Assembly (NCBI RefSeq): GCF_017562075.2
Contig: NC_054083.1
Coordinates: forward strand, 40,841,255-40,905,254
DNA length: 64,000 nt
Source of the DNA: Anopheles merus
Lineage: Eukaryota > Arthropoda > Insecta > Diptera > Culicidae
Direction of reading: 5' to 3'
The position numbers and the translations under genes were made by a program. Each line of letters opens with the position of its first letter. Positions within the stretch are counted from its first letter, which is position 1. This document shows, one piece after another, positions 15,501-28,090 of the stretch. Under the pieces are notes generated by a model. The model searched no databases, was not told the origin of the DNA, and saw only the letters and a list, made by a program, of their open reading frames with translations.

Positions 15501-18500
15501 GATAGATAACACACAAAGAAAGTTACAACGCGGTGTATACTAGTGTTTTTGTGTGTGCGTGCGTGTCTGAAAAAAGGTTCAATTTAGACGAACAGCAACC
15601 ACCCATCAACACACGATGAGCTTTAACACCTTCATGCAGGTAAATATCCCGTTGTGACCGTTGTGCGAGCCGGTGTCTCGGTGTGATGTAAGACGTGCAG
15701 GGCGCACCACAAAATTAAGATATTAGCAGCCAGAGTAATGGGGTGGTCGGCCTACAGTTATGATTTAAAGTTGACGCCAGTTTTCTCTCCAGCAGCGGCC
15801 CTGTGGGGCGCGCATGAGCGTGACCTTTTTGGCTGCGGCGTTGGTCTTAAGCGCACTAAACAATGGATATTATTATCGTTGGAAATGATCGTGGCGAATC
15901 TACACTAACTGCACAGGACGAATGATGCGTGGCTAATCGGTAAAAATCGTTCGCCGTCTTACCGCGTCCCTTCAATTTCACGTGAGCAAGTCTCTCTCTC
16001 TCTCCCTCTAGTGCGCCTATTACCGGTTGCGTTAGATAATCAAAATTAAATTCAAATATTTTGCTTTTTGCATCCACAATGGGGCGCAAAGAGTAAACAT
16101 GGAAACACACATCCAAGCCCGGTGGGACAATGGATGGAGAACATGGAAACTGGCACACTGCAACTCGCGTGCCCCACCCGATATATCGACAGACGACGCA
16201 TCTGTGATCAGTCCGAGGTGGCCTTTCTTACTCATCTATGATCGCATGATGTTCACCACAATTTGGTTCTTCTTTTTCACACTTACAATGGCCTGCCCCC
16301 AGCTGCTGCTGCTTACTATCTAGTGTTTTTGCACACTTAACACCGGCCAATCTTGCGCGGCTTCATCACGGCCCGCAGCAGCCGAGAATGGGTGGATTTT
16401 TCTTCACCATGCATATGCGCAAACGATTTGCATACGCGCTCTTGCGCGCATAGGCAGCATCCATCACGTATCGCTCTTGAGGAGGTTTGTCTTATCGGCC
16501 CGCGAGAAAGAAAGACCTCGAAATGGTACTCCAAAGTGGGATTTTGCAACAACAGCCACCACCACACTGGACACTGCCAAAAGGCTGAATACATTTTATT
16601 TAGTAATGTATAGGCTGATGGTTGTTGAAAATTTTTGTGCATTTTTTTTCACATGGCTCGAGTTGCTTGGCGAAAAGTATAAAGTGCGAAATTGTTCGCA
16701 TCGAATCAATAAAAAAAAACCCCATTAAAGTATCGAGAATAAACACAGTAGCGCAAAAGAGAAACAAAAAGCCGCAATCATCAAGCTAAGAGGATTATCG
16801 AGCCTTAATTTCAGTTCCCAAATAGACTACAGGTTACATAATTGACCTTTTAAAAAGAGGAGACGCGTCTTAATACTTCCCTCTCCACAAATGATCAGCT
16901 TCAAAATTGAGGTAATTGAATGGTGTCAAAGTCTTTGCACTCTGGTGGTGTCTTTTTTTTCAATCCGGAAGTATGCCAGTATCGCCACCGAAAGCAAATA
17001 GCAATCCACAACATGCGCACGGATCGTTCGACTTGTGAGAAGCGATCGATGTCTTACACACCACGTACAAATGGTCCGCACTATATTCATTCCCGCACGT
17101 CCGTGCGTGGCAATGAAAATATTTAAATATACAGTGCCCAGCCAACTGCCAGAAAGGGGGAGAGCCAGAAGTAGGGTAAAAATAGGCGACCTTTTTACCG
17201 CCCCCTTCCCGCTTGTTGCACTACCAAGGTCGACCGTTTTTCCAGTAAACGCTCCAATTTTGCTCGTCACCGAGTCCGAGGGCCCAAGCTGGCTTCAAAA
17301 CATGCAGATCAGCTGTTCAAACGATGATCGCACAGGAAAGGAGATCGCCCCAGCCAACGTGGCCACGAACACGTACCTAGCAGACGATCGCTGGCGCACG
17401 ATGATGGTGTAGCATGGCGATGGTATGGTTTCGCTCCGCTGCCCTGCTTCTCGCGTGGAGTGTGCGGCGATGATCGATCATTACCGCGCCACCACTGCAG
17501 TCGGTCGCAATTTGCATCTTCCGCCGATGAACGAGCGCGGATCCGACGGTTCAATGGTGATCGTACCGCCGCTTCGTATCGGCAGCAAACTTCCCTTTCC
17601 TCCTGCGGGGCCTCCCGCTTCCCCATAGGGTCCATTTGCCCGGCTTCCTCGCAGCTTGCAAAGAACAAACCGATCTCAACCGACATCTAGAACTCATCTT
17701 GGGCACTGTTATGCAAAAACAAAAAAAAACATCTCTTCTTTTGCACATTCATTAGGTGTCGTGTAAAAAAGCGAAGGTACAGGTATCGTTCTAGAACGGA
17801 TGATGCTTCTTGTTCTTCTCGCACAGTGACATAGATTCAAAACTACAGAGAGAAGAGGAAAAAAACGACAAACACAGCCGCTGTGTTGTGTGTTGTTGGA
17901 ATCATTTAAAAAGGAGTGTTGGTATCTCTGTTTTATATTTATTAGAAACAGCATGAAACGGCATCGCTCGTCACGCAAACCACTGAAGGAATTCTAGATT
18001 GCTATCAATAAATTAAAAACAAGATGCGTTGTGCGATTCGATAGATAAACTGAAATCTAATTATAAGCGTATTTAATTAAATGTCAGACGCGAACGATCG
18101 GAGCATTATATTAGCAATAAGAAATGACAGTCAACGCGTCAATTGAGTTGGCGTGATTAAAATTAAATTTATATGATGACGAAGAGAAAAATACGATGCC
18201 TGTAGCATCATACGAATCAAAAGACTTCAAGCGACGAACCCTTACTTCCAATCGAAAGACTTTAAGCGACGAACCTTTGCTTTCAGTGGAAAGACTTCAA
18301 GCGACGAAACTTTGCTTCCAGTCGAAAGACTTCAAGCGACGAACCCGTCCATTTCCGAACTAAGCTACATTTGTCAACTCCACTAATCGGTATCATGGAG
18401 AGCGCGTGCGTATGTGTGTGTGTGTGTGCCAACAGTGTTGCAGAAATATTTTACGCCGTCCCATTCCAACCGATGGGTGGTTCTCGGTTGCCCTTAAAAC

Positions 18501-21500
18501 GTTTTAATTAACCCTGCAACGGGGAGTAGCACTCCATCGCAGCACCAGCAGCACCAGCAGCACCCTGACCATTAGAGACACGTTGCAAAACTATCCCGCC
18601 TTGTATCTTTCTTCATGCGGCCACAGGTTGCAGCACGCGATAACGATCACCGCACCACCACTACCACCACCACCAGCCACAGCAGGTGTGTGAGTTTTCA
18701 TGCCTTTCTTTCGCGGCAAACGATGATGGGACACGCGCGATATCACGTCAAACATTGCACTGCCCTTTGGAGTCGTGCCTACCACTGTCCACAGTATGAT
18801 CGCGGGCGCGCTTGTGTGTGTGTGTGTTGGTCAACCTGCAAAAGCTTAAGGTGCCGCCGAAGTTGCATGCACTTGCGCACTTGGAGGTATTGCGCGCGCC
18901 GGCGTGCGCTCGATTTTGCGAGGATCGATGGCGTGCTTATCGGATGCCGATCGTCCATTTGCTGCACCCATCTCCACGCCGGGGTGCGTGAGAAGACCCG
19001 ATTTGCTAGCGTGCCCGAGAACTGCCCTAAAATGTTGCGGTGCAACATCGGTTTTTTGTAGGTCAGTTGACAGCGGGTGTTGGGCGAACGGACGAACGTG
19101 CCTACGGCGCAATCACGGGTGATCCTCGCACCGACGCACCGAATAGCCATATTTTGATTCATTTTTAATCTCCTCTTGACGAGCGAGTGTGATTATGTTT
19201 CGACTTACACCCTTAGGCACACCTTTAGGAGGAAAAAGAGAGAGTTCATTGCACTGTACAGCTCATTTCCTAGGTTCGAACGCACGCAACACGGTCGCGT
19301 ATGATCGTGATCTGGATCTTAGTAGCCCCGTTCGAGCGCTCGGTTCGCGCTTTAGCGCTCGCTCTGGTAGATTAAATGATTGATAGAAAATGAATGACAA
19401 TTCATTCCGCCTCCTTTTTCGCTAATACTTGCCCATGCTTACAGCAAACTCGTGTTTGCTCTCCCAGGGCTTTCGCTGCTTTGATCCTTTCGGTGCCCTT
19501 ACGCAACGGCCCGACTTTCTCGTCCTCTCTCTCTCTTTCTCTCTCTATGGAGGGACAATTTAATTTTCTCGGTACATTATGCTGTTACACACAGCGATAC
19601 TTTCCCCCACAATATCGATCGAAAAGGCTAACGATATGGTTCAGGATTAATCATGTGCCTTGCGGCGGCTGCTTTCGGTACGTAATACGTTGCGATCGGT
19701 TCAAAAATAGGTCACTGTTAACGATCGAACGGTGCGCAAATCCACCAACAAAACGCAACTAAACGTTCGTTGCCCTTTTTGGGGTGACTGTTTTTGTTTG
19801 CTCAGTTTCTTACGTAGAATATTAAACATCACGAATAGCGTTACCCCAGGAGGGGAATCACCCTTTACTTTGTCAGTAGCTTTGTCATCTACTCGCACAA
19901 AAACGTGCCCCATCTTCTCATCAGGGCATTAGGCGAATAGAAAACAAAAACTAAAACTAAAATAAACCACAACCAGATCCGGTACCCTTTTGCCAAGCGA
20001 ATGCTTCCGTGCGAAACGTAACGGTTCGCGACACGTTCTTGGTGTAAAAATAGGCAAAGCGTCAGCAAGCTTTAACAGCGCACCCGTACGGAGCCACCAT
20101 TCGTCACACACCGCATTGGAGCATTAATCTTGTACATAGAAAAGGCAAAAAGAAAAAAAAACGAAGAAACGAATCGTAAAATCCGCCTCGTCTAAAAATA
20201 AAACGCACGAGGCGCCTGAGAATGAGTAAGAACGGTTAAGCGTTACCCACACTGCCCCAACACGCCCGCCGTCTGCACTCTTAGCTCGGTTCTACTGTAT
20301 CCGGATTTTGTTGTTTTGTTTTGGGCAAAGGATTGTAAAATCACGTGACGACAATCAGGCCAGAACAACAGATCTCGTGCACACAAAACAGACGGAAAAG
20401 GATCTAAATCTAAAGTAAAGTAACGGTGTGTGCTGCCGTACAAAAGCCGGATCACACACGCCTACGGTGCCCTACGGGGTTTGGTTTTGAATGTGACGCA
20501 CTGTTGCAGCAACATCGAGCGGCACCAGCGAAAACAAACAGCCGAGCGGCCGTCCAGCCGTCTTGATCCGGGTTGCGGGTAGAGTGCAGTTCGATCTTAT
20601 CTTCACTGTCGCCGATGCTGTCTGCTAATGCAACCTTTTTTCTTGTGACAAATTGCAAGCAGCAAGCATGATGATGATGTTGGCAAACAAGCATTAATTA
20701 CTATTGCCAAACTATTGCCGCTGGTGTGGTGTGTTGCGTTTCGGAAAGCTTACAATAGAAATGGGAAAGATAAACTTATCGGCTCCGATCAATCTTTGGC
20801 GGTGTACCGTGACGGCGGTGAGAAAATGTCATATGACAAATGGGGGAGTAGCTCCACTGCTGCGACCTAGGGAGGCGAATAAAAAACCCTTAATTTTGAG
20901 CAATTCGAAAAAGGCCAATACACCTGCCTCTATCTCTGTTTGCTTCAATCAAGTGTGACACAAATAGAAAGCATTTTCTTCCACTGTGTTTTAGCTCATA
21001 GATCCCAACCCTGCTTGGAGTTTGCCAGCGTTACGGCTCCCATTGCAAAACCCATTCCACCAATAGGCTTACAAAATGGGTTTGCTTTCGGCTGTGTTAA
21101 GGGTGCACTAACACTGTACCACCACCAGCTCACCATTTGTTTAATGTGCGCTGTTATACTGTTGGCTGTGAAACTGTTTGGTGCTCGCGCATTGTTGGCA
21201 ACCGCAACAAGAAACTGGGCTCGTCACTGGTAGAAGCAACAGCACAGTGGTTTGTTTGGTGCATTGTACGTCTCTGCTACTCTTCTTCATCGTGTTGCTT
21301 ATCCCACCCGCTTGTGTTGCGCAAAATGTTCTAATGAGCTGCATCTCGAGGTTGGAAGCATTATCAGAGGCCCCCTTTGCAATGTTGATTGGATGCACCT
21401 GAATGCTACTGGAGACGGTTTATAGTTCACTAGGCCTTTGCGTGTGCGTATGTGTGTGTGTGTGTGTGTGTTTTTGTGCAAACAAATAGGCACACATTGT

Positions 21501-22975
21501 TGATGCTTCAAGCAACTGTAAAATTCATAAATCAAACACAGCCGGATCTTGAGGCCCGGAGCTGCTAGGAACAACACACTGCGTAAACGCATCTGTTTGG
21601 GGTACACCTTCGCCGGCAAACATTCTGCTACATAGTATATCCCCGCTGCATAATGACCGTAATAAATACTACCTTCTAATGTGCACACCATTCTTTCCCC
21701 TTCTCCGGCTTCGAACAGGGGTACTAAATAAAACATGACCACATGGTACTAGCTCCGGTTTGCTCCCCGGACACGATCGTTGTCTTGTACACGCTGACAC
21801 ACGCGCAGCACACAACATTCGCTAAATTTGTGCTCACGATCTGCGGCAGGATACTGACAAGGAAGGGACTCACGTGTGCGTTACAAATCAACCATTCTAT
21901 CGCTTACCCTACCGGGAGGTACGGGGGATGGTTGAAAGTTGTAGCAAAACTTCCTTAAAAAGGCTTCCAACCACGGCACTAGTGTTGGGAAAAATGGTTT
22001 TTTTTTTGGTCGGAATCGATTCCGACTAGCTCCTAATTTTTGTGGAATCGATTACCGTATTAGTTCCGGAAACGGCTCGGGAATCGGAATCGGCTCCAGA
22101 ATCGGAACAGGCTCCGCAATCAGAATCGTCTCCGAAATCCAATTCGTTTTCGGTAACTCCATTCCCATTGAGATCCATTCCCATTGAGATTCAGGGACTG
22201 ATTGCGATTTCTGGCCAATTCCGGAATCGGAGTCAGCTACGGAATCTACTCTGGTATCACATCTGGATTCGGATTCGATTCCAGAATCGAAGTCGGCTCG
22301 GGAATCGGAATCGGTTCTGGAATTGATTCCGATGGATCTAATTCCGAGCTCCCACCACTACAACGGCACACATCATGCGTCACCACTCGGCCGGCCAGTG
22401 ATCGTGCCGGATACAGCCGGATTGCCTGCGGGAACATAAATCAGACCGTAGAATAAGGTCAGCTGCTGCATGAAGCAGAAGGCAAAAAAAAAGTATGATC
22501 CTAAGAATGTCACACTGAATGATATTTAAGCTCAATCTTTCGATATTAACTCTAAAAACACAGCACAGCATCGATTCACATTCCAACACTACCACTACTC
22601 TTTTCGTTTCGGTGCCATTCCCCAACACCACAATGAAACATTTATCACGCGAGAGGAGATTTATCGTGGCCAAAGGGAAACGCGAACCGCAAATCGTAAA
22701 TTAATTTTTCAAAACATCTCCCACCGCAAAAGGGACGGCCCGGGGGGTGGGGGGGACCGGAGAGCAAAGGGCCGTGTGCGCTAGACAAAAGAATCGACAG
22801 CGTTGAAGTCGCGGCGTCTACGCTACTGCTCAAAAACCCAAACAAACCGAAGCGCACGTTTCCCGCCGATGCTAGCGGTGAAGTCTTTCGTGTCGCGTTT
22901 TCTGTGTCAGTGGGTGAATGAAGCGCAGCATTTATATTTCCTTCTTTGGGGCGTGCTGGTTTGAATTTTTGGTTT

Positions 22976-23022
<47 letters not shown>

Positions 23023-26000
23023 AGGAGGAGGGGGAGGGCGGTTTCTTGCACGGTGACGATGAACTACGGCCGCATTGTATGCTTATTGTATGCTAAAGAG
23101 ACGCACTTTTTTTCGGGTGGACGTGTGGAAGCGCCAGCGCCCGTAAGCCAGCACCACGACCACCATTGGAGTATGATATGGCCCGCCTTCAGAAGTGGCC
23201 TTCGAGGGTGAACTGAAGTGAGATAAAAAGTGAAAAATGCTAATCGATGCAATTGAAAGCAGCTATACATACTTTTATCACTTTTTTCCTTTACTGGAGG
23301 AGGTTGAAAAGATTGAAAAGATGAGCGTTCAAACACGGATGACTCTGTGCAATGTAGCAGGACTTAATTTTATTAGGCAAAGCAAATGCCTTTTTAACCA
23401 TTCTTGCACAGCCTGCCATTGGTACAATCCTCACTCCAACCCATGTAGTAACATTTCCCATCACGATCTAACTCACTTCGGCGACGAGCCGCTTTTATAA
23501 TTGCCCCTCAACGCTGCCTAGTTAGATAGAAGCGTCAGGATTTGCGTGTCACAACCACTGTGACACCGCCGTTGACCTCTTGCTGAATAGCGTTTGCCAA
23601 AAGAATTCCCGCACGCCACAGTGGTGCGGTTTTGGAGCGTCACACTTTGCTACCGAAAGGTTCAAGCCGGCGTTGCGACACACCGGCAGCGACACACTCC
23701 ATAGTGACCTAATTCCTCCTGTGCGCAGCATCCTGAACCGTCAGGCCCCATTGTCTGTCAGTCATGCGAGTGCGCTGCGAACCGCTGCGATCCCTGCTCG
23801 ACGGTGGTCGGCATTTGTCAAGCGGTGTTTGGCTTGCACGTTGAAGATGTCACCACACTTTCGGGATGGCTAGAGAGTACGCCGAGTACACGCGCCGAGT
23901 GTAATAAAGTGATCCCTGCGCATACGATCACTGCAAGCCCGCAATACCGAAAACGGCACCAGAATGATAATCGTAAAACAGAACGACTTTAAGCTGTGAT
24001 GTAATAGCTGCGGCGATGTCGTACGGGCTAAAGTACGTGCGAGTATTGCCACAAGCCACAGGCTGTTGTAATCTTGGTTTGTGGATAAGGTGTAGGGATA
24101 GGATCTGCCGAATCGAATGACTCGGTGTGGTTAAAATGTGTAAAAGAGTTTAATTAATTATTTTAAGCACATTCCAGGCGTTTGCGCAACAGTGTTGTGC
24201 TATTCCTTAAACAACAAAACGCGCTACAAAACCGATATAGATCGCTAAGATCTTCGTGCTTTGATCGTGCTTAGAACGCAATGAACCTTTGCTGCTCCTG
24301 CTGCTGCTGCTGTTGCTTGAACTTTCTAAAAGCAACTCCCAACCTTCAAATTCATACTTGCCGGTACAAGAACGAAAATTAATAGAACCTTACATGCGGG
24401 CGCTCACAAAGAATTCCCGATGCTCAGAGCAACGATCGAACGATCGAATCGCAGTCTCGCTAGTCTCAGGGAGCTCGGAGCTACCGATCAGGCCCGGGAA
24501 GGTCGGGGTCGCACTGCAATCGGCTGAGATTGATCGGTGAGATTAGCCCGGCTGCCACAACACTGACAGCCGACACTGTGCTCCCGTCGTATCTCGACGG
24601 TGTGGTTTCGAAGGCAGAATAGTTAATCACATCACGGACGCGCGGCGGTGTGTATCTACTGCCAGACAGTTTTCGTTTCTTACTTGTAGAAGAGGAATTT
24701 CCGTAAGCTCTCTTTGAAGCAAAAATGTTTTTAAAAGATTCGTCATCTTATCGTTCACATGTCCCAGTGACCTACTGGGTAAAAGCAAACTAAATGGTGA
24801 GGGAATGTCAGTCGGTTGCAATTTGACACTACACCAGCTTTTAAAGTGCCCTTCGTTCCCGGTGCCCGACCGGATGATGCCGTATTATGTTACGCACCAG
24901 CACACCAAAATCTCCAACCAGCATGTTTTCTCATGCCTCTTTAATAAAAAACGACCGTGCGAGAAGCTGTGTGCTCTCTCCCTGTGCCTGCACCGCGTTG
25001 CTTCTAATTACCATCGCAACGATAACTGGCCACCACTACCGACACCCCACCCGCCGACCCAGCAGAATAACATCTCAAAAAGGGAGGGCTCTTTTTGCTG
25101 ACCTTGGCATAATTATGCAATCAGCTGTGCTGTTGTTGTTGTTGTTGTTGAGAGAGACGAAATGGCCCGGCGCCATCCACACCTTGCACATCTCTGCATC
25201 GTCACTACACACAGCATCATGGTGGGAGGAGGAGGATGAGGAGAAGGAGGTTACAAAGACCCCATCATCATCACACAAGGTAGCTGCTGCTACCGGTGCG
25301 AAAGATTATCGTCACAGCTTTAACACCGCTGCCCTGACCACCGCCGAGATCACCTTTTTGTGGGCCCTCGCCCAAGTGTGCCACTTGTCTCCTCCACTAC
25401 GGAGGGAGGGCGATCTCCTCCACTACGCGATCTTCACTTGACGGAACAAATTATCATGTTTTCTTTATGATCTTTTTGCACTTGGTGCACGTGTGGCGAC
25501 GCGGACCCACGGCGTACAATGACACTGAGCGGTGGTGAGTGCATTAGACACAGCGTTTTGTGACAAACAAAACGAGAAAGAAGCGTTATTTTCTTTGCCT
25601 ATGCCTGGCACAAACGGGATGCTTTTATCCGGGCACAAGGGGATGAATTGCTAATAGAGATGCTTTTTTTCTCTTAGCGAGTATTAGTGCCAAAAGCAGT
25701 ACAAATTATCACGGAATAATAAACAGCGTGAGGAGACCCACATGGAGAGCGAGAAAAACACGCTCCTTTAGGACTTTGTTTAGTGCTTTAAACAAATAAT
25801 TATGTACAATCATTGTGATTACACTCCCAACACATTCGTTCTCAGCTATCTAATAGTCACGTTCACATAGCGAGTTCCATTCAATTAACCTTTCGTCGTC
25901 TACCCTCTTTTCCTTCTCTCTTCCAGGTTAGTACCGGCGATCCGTGGTGGCGTTCATAATCGGTTTGAGTCGGATTTTCCACCTCCAACACTCCAACCCC

Positions 26001-28043
26001 AGTTGCTTCGTTTCGTCCAATGTCCGAGCGGCACAACCCTGAAATATCTTGCCATCCATGCCACTGGCCGGAAAGAGAGACACAAATCAATTTCGATTTC
26101 GCCTGGGTTTGGGCCAGCAACAGATCGTTCTTAAACCTCGCTTTAATTCAATTACCTTCGGCCGCGATCGGCACGCCGGTCGCCAGTGAAAACGCCACCA
26201 TCATTGCCACCTGTGAATGCTCCTTTATGCAGCAGCCCCACGACAATGTGATGGATTGTCCCCGGGCCGGCATAAGATCCGGAGGAAATAACGATTTGTA
26301 ACGATCACGTCCATTTGCGAGCGGGTGCCGGGGGGGATTCGATCGGCCGAGCTAGCCACCGCACAACATTGAATAATTATTACTATTATTAGTGTGTCGA
26401 AGGTTAGTGAGCCGGCAAGCCCCGGGATCTAGCCAGTTCCAGGGCCTGGTTCGGGTTGCGAAGGGCCTGCTCGTTGTCCAATTGGAATCGAACTGGTGTG
26501 TGGTATGCGATACATTCGATCGGTAAGCCCCGGTGTTGTTGTCTGCGGGTGTTGTGGCTAGTAGCAAGTGAATCCGGCGAAGATGTCCTTCGGGCAGGCA
26601 CTACCATACCGACGTCGCTACGCTACCGATCAACTTGCGCGGAGATGCCATAATTCAGTAGGTTAGTGATTATCACGAGCGGCACGAGCAGCGGCAGTCC
26701 GGACGACACATAAATCGTGCCACACAGCCGCCTAGCCACGCGGTGGAATTCTTAATCCGCGCGCCCGCGTCAAAAAGTCGTCGTCCAGAAGTACGGGGCG
26801 CTGTCGGTGGCTGTTGTCGTCAGGCATTTTCGCGGTCACGGTCCATTTTGGCCCGCTCCAGCCGCTCCGGTCGAGCGCAGTCGAGCGAGCAAACGAGCTG
26901 TACGCGTCATTGACTCTCACCTTCGAAAGCACACGACCGATGCAACGGCACACACGGTGGACAAGGGTAGAAAGGGACAAGATGCGACCATGCACGCGTG
27001 TGCATGATGGATGCAGCTGCATTAGCATACTTGGACCGAACCCGGCCGAGGCGCGCAGGAAGGAAGTTGGGGGGCTCATGGGAGGCATCTGCCTTTGCGC
27101 AGTGTCACTCACACACGCCCACCTGGGCTCGGAGGCCATCGGGTTTTCCGCTTGGCCTCACTACTCACTGCGACACATTGCGTTTTGTACACCAATTTGT
27201 ACCAGTGGGCCGTGTCAAGTGGACGACAAGCGACGGAAAGGCGCTACACATTGTCCACTACCAAAGGTTGTGGCGTTGACTTTAACATTTTCCCAAGCCG
27301 CATGGGGCCACCCCAAAAATACACAACAGATTGCTCAACAATCCCGTAGATCTCCCATGCAAAAGGTGACACCGCTACATCCTTCTCCCTGCGCTGGCGG
27401 CCTATAAAACTGCGCAAAGATTGAGGTTATCATCGTCACAAGTACACAAGTACACGCGAGTGACCTTCTGACATGAAAATGACGACAGTTTTGCGCTAGA
27501 AGAAGTCGTTCGCACCGCAGTCGACATGCCGCTGAGGGCTGAGGGAAATGGATCACCCCAAAAGCGAAATACTAAAATCGCACCACCCGCTGGGTTAGGT
27601 GATCGCGGGACCGAAGAGATCGCTTGTGTTTTTTGCTTGCGCTTAGAGAATGCTGGGAAAACGAGCGCACACCGCTGTGCTAGCAATCGGTGTAGGAGGC
27701 TATTGGGGGAGGTTCCAAGGTTCAAATAAATTGGCAAACCTTCGCCCCCATCCTCCTCCATCGGAGGCTCACGATATCAAACCGATCAACAACCCAGAGA
27801 GCACATCGGTGTGCAGCAATTGAGAGGAATGAAGAATTTGTGCTGATCAACACTTAAGTGAGTCGCAGTGGTGAGTCACAAGGTTTTCTCGCGATGACTA
27901 GGCCTCTAGTGTAGAGCTCTTTAGAGGAGCGGGTAGTAAGCAGGAATTCTGAGAAATTCTTAACGACACCGAGCACCACTCTCGACCCGATCATGAGTGT
28001 CGCTTGGCTACTGCTACGGGCTGGACCTGCGGGAAAGATAAAC

Positions 28044-28090
<47 letters not shown>

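Noticed and set aside
24887..25441. 184-codon plus-strand frame in the long intron
   Set aside because: Low-complexity Ser/Thr/Leu translation driven by microsatellite-like sequence (CTG/GTT and GAGGAG runs).
26814..27407. 197-codon plus-strand frame
   Set aside because: Overlapped by frames on both strands with no domain; typical shadow of GC-rich intron sequence.
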